The notes under the pieces were generated by a model. That model worked only from the letters and a program-made list of their open reading frames with translations. It was not told the origin of the DNA and made no database searches. Shown here one piece after another: positions 14,275-22,853 of a stretch of 46,519 nucleotides of DNA. The stretch is from Porticoccaceae bacterium (GTDB lineage Bacteria; Pseudomonadota; Gammaproteobacteria; Pseudomonadales; Porticoccaceae), in NCBI GenBank assembly GCA_018654575.1, contig JABILI010000023.1:1-46519 (forward strand), in the 5' to 3' direction. The position numbers were made by a program, and so were the translations under genes. Position 1 is the first letter of the stretch. Every line of letters begins with the position of its first letter.

Positions 14275-15765
14275 ATGCAAATTGAGCATACTGATGTCGT
14301 CATTGTTGGTGCTGGCCTCTCAGGAATTGGCGCCGCTTACCACCTCACTAAGAAGTGCCCAAACCATAACTACCTAATTTTGGAGAGCCGTACTGCTATT
14401 GGTGGTACCTGGGATCTTTTTCGTTATCCTGGTGTTCGTTCAGACAGTGACATGCATACTCTAGGCTATAGTTTCAAACCGTGGAATAGCGCCAAAGCCA
14501 TTGCCGATGGACCTTCGATTCTTAAGTATGTCCGCGAGACAGCCACTGATAATAAAATTGAAGAAAAAATTCGCTATAACAGTAAGCTAACTGGGGCTAA
14601 TTGGGACAGTGAGACTAGCCTTTGGACCCTAACCATAGCTCAGACAGACACTGGTAAGTCGGTAAAAATCAGCTGTAACTTCTTGCATATGTGTGCAGGT
14701 TATTATAGCTATGAGCAGGCTCATGACCCTAAGTTTCCAACAACTGACGCCTTTAAGGGCAAACTTATACACCCTCAGTTTTGGCCCGAAGATGTAAACT
14801 ATGAAAATAAAAAGGTCGTTGTCATCGGCTCGGGAGCAACGGCGGTTACGCTAGTACCATCGATGGCGGAAAAAGCTGCTAGCGTGACCATGCTGCAACG
14901 CTCACCCACTTATATTATCTCGCGGCCCTCCGAGGACTGGTTTGCCAATGGATTGCGCAAGTTACTGCCACATAGCTGGGCTTATGCCCTAACACGCTTG
15001 CGCAACACGCGATTCCAAGAGTACATCTACAAGCGCACGCGAAAAAACCCAGAGAAAGTCAAAAAGACACTGCTTGATATGGTGCGCAAAGAGCTCGGTC
15101 CCGACTACGATGTCGACAAACATTTTACCCCCAGCTACAACCCTTGGGACCAACGCCTGTGTCTAGTCCCTGACAGTGACCTATTCACCGCTATAAAAAA
15201 TGGCAGTGCCGCCGTGGTGACTGATCATATCGACACCTTTACAGAGAATGGCATTCAGCTTAAATCGGGTGAGCACCTTGACGCCGACATCATTGTCAGT
15301 GCCACAGGCTTGCAACTTGTCATGATGGGTGGCGCAGAGATAACGGTCGATGGAAATATTGTAGACTTTGCTAAACTCTGGACCTACAAAGGACTAATGG
15401 TCTCTGACGTGCCCAACATGGTCTCCACCTTTGGCTACATTAACGCTTCCTGGACACTGCGCGCAGACCTAACTGCAGAGTGGGTCTGCAAAACGCTTAA
15501 TCATATGGCTGACACCAATACCACGAGCGTTGTACCTATAGTACCAGCAGACTTGCTCGACATGCCGGTACGAAACTGGATCGCTGATTTCCCTGCAGGT
15601 TACCTGCAGCGAGTGATGCACCTATTCCCCAAACAGGGTAATCGAGAGCCCTGGGTGAACACTCAAGACTTCCGTAGAGATCGCACATTATTTAATCAAC
15701 CGTTAGGTGCTGATACCGCTCTGCAATTCAGCCAGCACAAAGAATCAACCGTCAAAAGCGCTTAG
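14275..15765 (+). CDS. Flavin-containing (Baeyer-Villiger type) monooxygenase
   Basis: This 496-residue protein has an FAD site GAGLSGIGAAYHL (from residue 12), GGTWDLFRYPGVRSDSD, and an NADPH Rossmann motif GSGATAVT (185-192). The Baeyer-Villiger fingerprint FxGxxxHxxxW is present as FKGKLIHPQFW (160-170), just before it. Such enzymes insert oxygen next to a ketone to form esters or lactones. The second half (SYNPWDQRLCLVPDSDLF and a DIIVSATGL motif) is typical of the group that includes cyclohexanone and long-chain ketone monooxygenases. It is co-directional with the SDR gene and very likely co-transcribed. Substrate range cannot be deduced. Confidence 0.88.
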   Translation: MQIEHTDVVIVGAGLSGIGAAYHLTKKCPNHNYLILESRTAIGGTWDLFRYPGVRSDSDMHTLGYSFKPWNSAKAIADGPSILKYVRETATDNKIEEKIRYNSKLTGANWDSETSLWTLTIAQTDTGKSVKISCNFLHMCAGYYSYEQAHDPKFPTTDAFKGKLIHPQFWPEDVNYENKKVVVIGSGATAVTLVPSMAEKAASVTMLQRSPTYIISRPSEDWFANGLRKLLPHSWAYALTRLRNTRFQEYIYKRTRKNPEKVKKTLLDMVRKELGPDYDVDKHFTPSYNPWDQRLCLVPDSDLFTAIKNGSAAVVTDHIDTFTENGIQLKSGEHLDADIIVSATGLQLVMMGGAEITVDGNIVDFAKLWTYKGLMVSDVPNMVSTFGYINASWTLRADLTAEWVCKTLNHMADTNTTSVVPIVPADLLDMPVRNWIADFPAGYLQRVMHLFPKQGNREPWVNTQDFRRDRTLFNQPLGADTALQFSQHKESTVKSA

Positions 15766-15780
15766 CGCTCTAATCAGAAA

Positions 15781-15803
15781 AAGGGTCGTTTGTTAAGACC
15801 CTT
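15781..15803. terminator. Short hairpin between the monooxygenase and zntR genes
   Basis: AAGGGTC (15781-15787) pairs with GACCCTT (15797-15803) across a 9-nt loop. There is no T-run in the rightward direction, and the right arm overlaps the -35 box of the zntR promoter. It may be a weak terminator after the monooxygenase gene. Confidence 0.3.
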
Positions 15804-15833
15804 GACCTTGGACTATACTCCACCCTTTATGCT
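15802..15833 (+). promoter_or_regulatory. MerR-type promoter with 20-bp spacer (ZntR-like operator)
   Basis: TTGACC (15802-15807) and TATGCT (15828-15833) are separated by 20 bp instead of the usual 17, the hallmark of promoters activated by MerR-family DNA distortion. The spacer contains the partial dyad TTGGACTATACTCCA. Transcription should begin near 15840, which rules out the ATG at 15840 as the zntR start. Confidence 0.75.
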
Positions 15834-15854
15834 GAGGACATGGAGGCAAATATG

Positions 15855-16262
15855 ATGCTTAAAATTGGTGCATTAGCGAGCCTAGCCGGCGTCTCGAGAG
15901 ACACTCTACGGTTCTACGAAAAACACGGCCTAATTACGCCAGACACCCGCACTGACTCTGGTTATCGTCTGTATTCTGAAACGGACGTGTATCGTATTAG
16001 TTTTATACTGAGCGCGAAAGAAGTCGGCTTTACGCTAAACGAAATACATCAGTTACTAGAATTAGAAGTCACCAAAGATGACAAGTCTTGTCATGATGTA
16101 AAGCAATTTGTTGACAATAAAATACAAGTGGTTAATCAGCGCCTGGGTGAAATGGAAAAGATTAAGCAGTCATTAAAAACGCTAAGCAATGCCTGCTGTG
16201 GCGGCGATGAGCCGGCCACCCACTGCACCATTTTAGGGGCTTTAAGTGTCCAAAATAGGTAG
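15855..16262 (+). CDS. zntR: ZntR-like MerR-family metal-responsive regulator
   Basis: This 135-residue MerR-family activator probably senses Zn(II) or a related metal. The start at 15855 is chosen because GGAGG lies eight bases upstream and the chain then begins MLKIGALAS like ZntR; two earlier in-frame ATGs (15840, 15852) fit the promoter or spacing less well. The winged helix (VSRDTLRFYEKHGLI) is followed by a dimerisation helix with Cys79 and a C-terminal metal loop with Cys114, Cys115 and Cys124. These have the same numbers as the ligands of E. coli ZntR. The fifth ligand His119 is replaced by Glu, with a His at 123. It is six bp upstream of the permease gene and presumably activates the operon. 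Confidence 0.88.
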   Translation: MLKIGALASLAGVSRDTLRFYEKHGLITPDTRTDSGYRLYSETDVYRISFILSAKEVGFTLNEIHQLLELEVTKDDKSCHDVKQFVDNKIQVVNQRLGEMEKIKQSLKTLSNACCGGDEPATHCTILGALSVQNR

Positions 16263-16268
16263 AAAAGC

Positions 16269-17357
16269 ATGTCTTTAATTGAACATTTTATCGGTCTATT
16301 TATCGAGTCAGCGCCTTGGCTACTCATGGGCTTTACCGTTGCAGGGCTCATGAAGGCTTTTGTGCCCAGCGAGCTACTCGCTAAACATCTTGGCGAACCG
16401 GGCTTAATGGCCACAGTCAAAGCATCCCTTCTAGGAGCGCCCCTGCCTCTTTGCTCCTGCGGAGTGATTCCAGCAGCCCTTGGCCTACGCCGCAGTGGCG
16501 CCTCTAAGGCCGCAACCACCTCTTTCCTGATATCTACACCAGAGACAGGCGTGGACTCAGTAACCGTCTCTTACGCGATGCTAGGGCCATTTATGGCCGT
16601 TATTCGCCCCATTGCCGCTATTTCCACTGCAATCACCGCTGGTTTGCTGGTAGGCGCCGACAAAGACGAGCCGGCGCCAATCACCTCAGAGCTGGTTCAA
16701 TCGTGCTGTGCCAGTAAAGCCCCAGAACCCGAGCCAAGCTGCTGCAGTCAAACCAATGTCGAAGCTAGTGCGCCTGAAACTCTGGCGACTCGCCTAAAAG
16801 ACAGCATGAAGTTCACCTTTGTCGATCTCATCAAAGATATCAGCCTGTGGCTGCTGATTGGCTTGGGCATTGCCGCAGTGGTTAAAACCTATGTACCCAC
16901 CGAATTTTTAGCCCAGTGGGGTGATGGCTTTATGGCCTTTGTGGTCATGGCTCTAATTGGCGTACCTATGTACATCTGCGCCCTAGCCTCAACCCCTATT
17001 GCCGCTGGGCTGTTATTTTCCGGCGTATCCCCAGGTGCCACATTAGTCTTTATGCTGATTGGGCCTGCCACTAACATCGCTACCATGGGCCTAGTCAAAC
17101 GTGAGCTAGGCAATCGAGCCCTGACGGCCTACCTTGGCAGTGTTGTCGGGGTTGGCTTTGCCTTTGGCTATCTAACCAACTACCTAGCCGCAGAGTGGAG
17201 CATCGACTTTTTAGCGCAAACCCAACCTGCACACGCCATGCTTAATACGTCCATAGCAACAGCCTCGGCCATCGCGCTCGCTGGGTTAATGATTTATGCG
17301 CTGGGATCCAAGTACCTCATGACTCCCAAATTAAAAACACCCGCTACTCATTCATAA
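16269..17357 (+). CDS. SO_0444-type Cu/Zn efflux permease (DUF318/ArsP-like)
   Basis: This 362-residue polytopic membrane protein has two homologous halves of about four helices each. The first half carries APLPLCSCGVIP with Cys62 and Cys64, the metal motif of this permease family. The halves are joined by a soluble linker with two Cys pairs (146-147 and 158-159) in a Pro/Glu-rich context. The second half has GVPMYICALASTPIAAGLL. Members are linked to export of Cu, Zn or arsenic species. The ZntR-like gene immediately upstream favours zinc or a similar divalent metal. No clear Shine-Dalgarno is seen, so translation may be coupled to zntR. Confidence 0.8.
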   Translation: MSLIEHFIGLFIESAPWLLMGFTVAGLMKAFVPSELLAKHLGEPGLMATVKASLLGAPLPLCSCGVIPAALGLRRSGASKAATTSFLISTPETGVDSVTVSYAMLGPFMAVIRPIAAISTAITAGLLVGADKDEPAPITSELVQSCCASKAPEPEPSCCSQTNVEASAPETLATRLKDSMKFTFVDLIKDISLWLLIGLGIAAVVKTYVPTEFLAQWGDGFMAFVVMALIGVPMYICALASTPIAAGLLFSGVSPGATLVFMLIGPATNIATMGLVKRELGNRALTAYLGSVVGVGFAFGYLTNYLAAEWSIDFLAQTQPAHAMLNTSIATASAIALAGLMIYALGSKYLMTPKLKTPATHS

Positions 17358-17380
17358 GTTACACCAAAAGGCCTTTTTTA

Positions 17381-17956
17381 ATGATGACTAATAGGGATAA
17401 TTTGATGGTTGGCTTAGCCCTGATATTCATTTCTCTAGGGGCAATGATTGCGTTTGATTTTCCATGGAAAGGCGGTGGAATCCCAATCACCGGACAAAGC
17501 CTTGCAGTGCTGGTCGTAGGATTTGTACTGGGGCGAAAAAGAGGATTACTTGCCATCGCACTTTATTTGATTTTAGGATTAGTGGGTTTGCCTATTTTTG
17601 CAAAAGGTGCGTCGGGAATAGAAACATTGATGGGAGGCAGTGGCGGATTTTTGTATGGTTTTTTAGTCGGCGGTTATGTCTGTGGCGCCCTGCAAGAGAA
17701 CGGCTATGGGCAAAGCTTCGTCGATAATTTAACGGCCATGGCTATTGGAACTGCGGTAATTTTAACCTGCGGAATTGCTCAACTATCGTTTTTATACGGG
17801 TTTGAAAAAGCTTTAGAGTATGGGGTTTTCCCCTTTTGGCCAGGAGCGATTGTGAAAATCATCTTAGGTGCAGCGATCGTTTACTGTATTCCAAAAGAAA
17901 GATATTCAGGACCCACGCCACCGCAATATACAGGCATTATAAGCAGTGAAGAATGA
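17381..17956 (+). CDS. bioY: BioY biotin transporter (ECF substrate-binding component)
   Basis: This 191-residue membrane protein has about six helices and the BioY pattern: IPITGQSLAVLVVGFVLGRKRG, LYLILGLVGLPIFAKG and GGSGGFLYGFLVGGYVCG. BioY binds biotin in the membrane and works alone or with BioMN ATPase subunits, which are not in this window. It follows the metal permease by 23 bp and could be read from the same promoter, although biotin has no obvious link to metal efflux. Codon use looks slightly more AT-rich than in the permease. A strong terminator follows. Confidence 0.85.
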   Translation: MMTNRDNLMVGLALIFISLGAMIAFDFPWKGGGIPITGQSLAVLVVGFVLGRKRGLLAIALYLILGLVGLPIFAKGASGIETLMGGSGGFLYGFLVGGYVCGALQENGYGQSFVDNLTAMAIGTAVILTCGIAQLSFLYGFEKALEYGVFPFWPGAIVKIILGAAIVYCIPKERYSGPTPPQYTGIISSEE

Positions 17957-17980
17957 TTTGAATTTTGTTCAGTTATGCAT

Positions 17981-18010
17981 AAAAAAAGCGGCCCGCAGGC
18001 CGCTTTTTTT
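17981..18010. terminator. Bidirectional rho-independent terminator between bioY and sucD
   Basis: GCGGCC (17988-17993) pairs with GGCCGC (17998-18003) across a four-base loop, flanked by seven A on the left and seven T on the right. It can stop transcription from both convergent genes. Confidence 0.92.
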
Positions 18011-18036
18011 ATTAACTATTTAACCGCCAAATAATC

Positions 18037-18909
18037 TTACCAGCCGGTAATTTCTTTCAGACCATTACCAATCTCAGCAAGGCTACGCACAGTTTTAACA
18101 CCGGCATCTTCAAGGGCTGCGAACTTCTCATCAGCTGTGCCTTTACCCCCTGAAACGATAGCACCTGCATGGCCCATACGCTTACCTGCCGGGGCTGTTA
18201 CACCAGCAATGTAAGAGACAACTGGCTTAGTGACGTTGGTTTTGATGTAGGCTGCGGCTTCTTCTTCTGCCGTGCCGCCAATTTCGCCGATCATAACAAT
18301 GGCTTCGGTGGCTAGATCTTTTTCAAACAGCGCCAAGATGTCGATAAAGCTTGACCCAGGAATCGGGTCGCCGCCAATACCCACACAGGTAGATTGACCA
18401 AAGCCGTAGTCGGTAGTCTGCTTGACTGCTTCGTAGGTCAATGTGCCAGAACGCGAGACAATGCCCACTTTGCCTGGCAGATGGATATGACCGGGCATAA
18501 TGCCGATTTTACATTCACCTGGCGTGATGACACCCGGGCAGTTAGGCCCGATAAGGCGCACGCCTAAGGTGTCGCAAACGACTTTACAGTCGAGCATGTC
18601 TTGAGTGGGAATGCCTTCAGTAATACACACTACAAGTTTAAGGCCCGAATAAGCAGCCTCAAGAATAGAGTCTTTACAAAATGGCGCCGGCACGTAGATA
18701 ACAGAGGCTTCTGCCCCTGTTTCCGCAACGGCTTCGGCCACTGTGTTAAACACGGGCAGTCCAAGGTGCGTTGTGCCGCCCTTACCGGGGGTTACACCGC
18801 CAACCATTTTTGTGCCGTATTCAATCGCTTGCTCTGAGTGAAAGGTACCCTGCCCGCCAGTAAAACCCTGACAGATAACTTTGGTGTCACTGTTAATTAA
18901 GATAGACAT
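18037..18909 (-). CDS. sucD: Succinyl-CoA synthetase alpha subunit
   Basis: This 290-residue protein is the CoA-binding alpha subunit of succinyl-CoA ligase, which makes ATP/GTP while converting succinyl-CoA to succinate. The Rossmann start has [17 protein letters not shown], the CoA site region has [13 protein letters not shown], and the phosphorylated histidine lies in [17 protein letters not shown]. The length matches E. coli SucD (289). It starts two bases after the sucC stop, so the pair is translationally coupled. It is the last gene of the leftward TCA operon. Confidence 0.98.
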   Translation of the reverse strand: MSILINSDTKVICQGFTGGQGTFHSEQAIEYGTKMVGGVTPGKGGTTHLGLPVFNTVAEAVAETGAEASVIYVPAPFCKDSILEAAYSGLKLVVCITEGIPTQDMLDCKVVCDTLGVRLIGPNCPGVITPGECKIGIMPGHIHLPGKVGIVSRSGTLTYEAVKQTTDYGFGQSTCVGIGGDPIPGSSFIDILALFEKDLATEAIVMIGEIGGTAEEEAAAYIKTNVTKPVVSYIAGVTAPAGKRMGHAGAIVSGGKGTADEKFAALEDAGVKTVRSLAEIGNGLKEITGW

Positions 18910-18911
18910 GT

Positions 18912-20078
18912 TTAGTTACCCTCCGCGGCTTTAACAACCTGTTGGGCTGCATCTGTAAGGCTTGTAGCAGCAATAATGGCAAGACCAGATTCGGCCAGTT
19001 TTTTAGTTCCTAGGTCCGCATTGTTGCCTTCTAATCGAACAACCACTGGAATGGTCACACCCACTTCTTGGACTGCGCCGATCACGCCTTCGGCGATCAG
19101 ATCACAACGAACAATACCGCCGAAGATGTTGATCAGTACGGCTTTAACATTGCTGTCTGAAAGAATAATTTTAAACGCTTCAACCACACGCTCTTTAGTC
19201 GCGCCGCCCCCAACATCAAGGAAGTTGGCCGGTGAACCACCGTGCAGGTTAACAATATCCATGGTGCCCATCGCCAAACCAGCACCGTTAACCATGCAAC
19301 CAATATCGCCCTCAAGGGCTACGTAGTTAAGGTCCCATGCAGAGGCATGTGCTTCGCGAGTATCTTCCTGGGAGGAATCATGCATTTCTTTGATCTGTGG
19401 CTGACGATACAGGGCGTTGCCGTCAATAATGACTTTGGCATCTAAGCAGTGCAGATTGCCTTCATCGGTGATAACCAATGGGTTAACTTCTAGTAATTCA
19501 AGGTCTTTCTCTTTGAACAATTTAGCCAACCCCATAAAGATGCTGACAAATTGCTTAACCTGAACGCCTTTTAGGCCCAATTTAAACGCTAGATCACGTC
19601 CTTGGTAAGGCTGCGCGCCCGTTAGAGGGTCGATAGTCGCCTTCAGTATTTTTTCAGGAGTTTCTTCTGCTACCTTTTCAATCTCTACACCGCCCTCAGT
19701 AGAGGCCATAAAGATTATACGACGTGTGCCGCGATCTACCACAGCGCCAAGATACAATTCTTGATCAATGTCAGTGCAGGTTTCAACCAGAATACGGCTC
19801 ACTGGCTGGCCTTTAGCATCTGTTTGGTAGGTAACGAGGTTTCGACCTAGCCATTTGCGAGAAAACTCTTGAATTTCAGCTTTTGAACTAACTAACTTAA
19901 CGCCGCCAGCCTTGCCGCGACCGCCAGCATGCACCTGGGCTTTTACCACCCAACGATTGCCGCCAATAATGTCAGCCGCCGCAACGGCTTCCTGAACTGT
20001 TTCTGCCGCAACGCCTTTGGACACTGGCAGACCATATTCAGCAAACAACTGTTTGCCTTGATATTCGTGCAGGTTCAT
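18912..20078 (-). CDS. sucC: Succinyl-CoA synthetase beta subunit
   Basis: This 388-residue ATP-grasp protein is the nucleotide-binding beta subunit that partners SucD. It begins [20 protein letters not shown], contains [17 protein letters not shown] (ATP-grasp), EVNPLVIT and the C-terminal [12 protein letters not shown] near the succinate site. Its length equals that of E. coli SucC. It lies 82 bp downstream of lpd, separated by a hairpin (20116-20140), and has an AGGAA ribosome site. Confidence 0.98.
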   Translation of the reverse strand: MNLHEYQGKQLFAEYGLPVSKGVAAETVQEAVAAADIIGGNRWVVKAQVHAGGRGKAGGVKLVSSKAEIQEFSRKWLGRNLVTYQTDAKGQPVSRILVETCTDIDQELYLGAVVDRGTRRIIFMASTEGGVEIEKVAEETPEKILKATIDPLTGAQPYQGRDLAFKLGLKGVQVKQFVSIFMGLAKLFKEKDLELLEVNPLVITDEGNLHCLDAKVIIDGNALYRQPQIKEMHDSSQEDTREAHASAWDLNYVALEGDIGCMVNGAGLAMGTMDIVNLHGGSPANFLDVGGGATKERVVEAFKIILSDSNVKAVLINIFGGIVRCDLIAEGVIGAVQEVGVTIPVVVRLEGNNADLGTKKLAESGLAIIAATSLTDAAQQVVKAAEGN

Positions 20079-20115
20079 ACATAGATTCCTGTTAATGTTT
20101 AGGTTGTATTGTACT

Positions 20116-20140
20116 CTAGGCTATTCAGCAAATAGCCCAG
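20116..20140 (-). other. Intercistronic stem-loop between lpd and sucC
   Basis: On the transcribed strand CTGGGCTATT pairs with AATAGCCTAG across a five-base loop (ten pairs, one of them G-U). No U-run follows, so read-through is expected. It may mark an RNA-processing or partial termination point that sets the sucCD to sucAB-lpd ratio. Confidence 0.55.
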
Positions 20141-20160
20141 GGCACAAAAAGTTAATTTTT

Positions 20161-21600
<1,440 letters not shown>

Positions 21601-21632
21601 CTATATACCTATATATATCATTTATTTACAGA

Positions 21633-22838
21633 TTAAATCTCAAGTAAAATCTTGGCAGGATCTTCGATCAACTGTTTGATTGCCACCAAGAACTGTACCG
21701 CTTCCTTGCCATCGATCAGGCGGTGGTCGTAGGACAATGCCAAATACATCATCGGCCGAATCACGACTTCGCCGTTAACTGCCATGGGCCGCTCTTGAAT
21801 CTTATGCATCCCCAAAATAGCTGCTTGGGGGGCATTAAGAATAGGCGTTGAAATCAACGAGCCATAGACACCGCCGTTGGTAATAGTAAAGGGGCCGCCG
21901 GTCATTTCGTCAATAGTGAGCTTGCCATCGCGGGCCTTACCCGCATAGGTGCTAATCGTATTTTCTATCGTAGCTATGCTCATATTTTCTGCATTCCGCA
22001 GAACTGGCACTACCAAACCACGCTCGGTTGACACCGCTACGCCAATATCCTGATAGCCGTGATAAACGATATCGGAGCCGTCAATAGAGGCATTTACTAG
22101 CGGGAATCGCTTCAGCGCTTCTACAGCAGCTTTGACAAATAAGCCCATAAAGCCGAGTCGAGTGCCATTGTGCATCTTAGTGAACTCGTCCTGGTACTGT
22201 TTGCGAAGGCTCATCATGGCTGACATATCGACTTCATTGAAAGTAGTCAATGACGCGGTTGTCTGAGTCACATCCATAAGGCGCTCTGCAATACGGGCGC
22301 GCATACGAGTCATAGGCACTCGGCGCTCGACTCGTTCACCGTCTTGCAATAGAGGCTCTAGGGCTGCTGACTCTTTTGATGCCGCCGGAACGATTACAGC
22401 CGCAACAGACACCACTGCAGGGCTAAAATTGACGACATCTTCTTTAGTAATACGCCCGCCTTTGCCCGTGCCGGAAACCTGCGACAGATCAATATCACGT
22501 TCATCAGCTAGTTTTTTTGCCGCCGGATTAACCAAAGCACCACCCACCTGATGATCAGGCTCAGGAACAGCTAATACTGTTGCAGGAGATACCGCCGCTT
22601 CACCTTCTTCAATGTGAGCTAAGACTTCGTTACTAAGGACTATATCGCCCTCAGCTTTAAGCAGCTTGGTTAGGGTGCCAGAAGCCGATGCAACAACCTC
22701 CAGGACCACTTTATCTGTTTCAATATCAACAATAAGCTCATCGCGAGCAACGCTGTCGCCGGGCTGCTTGTGCCAAGCCGCCAGTGTCCCCTCTTGTACG
22801 GATTCTGGGTAAGTCGGTGCCTTAATTTCAATAGCCAT
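21633..22838 (-). CDS. sucB: 2-oxoglutarate dehydrogenase E2, dihydrolipoyl succinyltransferase
   Basis: This 401-residue protein forms the core of the 2-oxoglutarate dehydrogenase complex. A single lipoyl domain (1-75) has the lipoylated Lys in [13 protein letters not shown] peripheral subunit-binding domain has [20 protein letters not shown], and an Ala/Val-rich linker leads to the catalytic domain with active-site [14 protein letters not shown] at the end. Domain number and length fit SucB (E. coli 405). It starts 15 bp after sucA. Confidence 0.97.
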   Translation of the reverse strand: MAIEIKAPTYPESVQEGTLAAWHKQPGDSVARDELIVDIETDKVVLEVVASASGTLTKLLKAEGDIVLSNEVLAHIEEGEAAVSPATVLAVPEPDHQVGGALVNPAAKKLADERDIDLSQVSGTGKGGRITKEDVVNFSPAVVSVAAVIVPAASKESAALEPLLQDGERVERRVPMTRMRARIAERLMDVTQTTASLTTFNEVDMSAMMSLRKQYQDEFTKMHNGTRLGFMGLFVKAAVEALKRFPLVNASIDGSDIVYHGYQDIGVAVSTERGLVVPVLRNAENMSIATIENTISTYAGKARDGKLTIDEMTGGPFTITNGGVYGSLISTPILNAPQAAILGMHKIQERPMAVNGEVVIRPMMYLALSYDHRLIDGKEAVQFLVAIKQLIEDPAKILLEI

Positions 22839-22853
22839 TAATCTATTCCTAGT

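Noticed and set aside
15840-15854. zntR start at 15840 or 15852
   Set aside because: The first ATG coincides with the predicted transcription start and the second is only five bases from GGAGG. The ATG at 15855 gives the right spacing and N-terminus.
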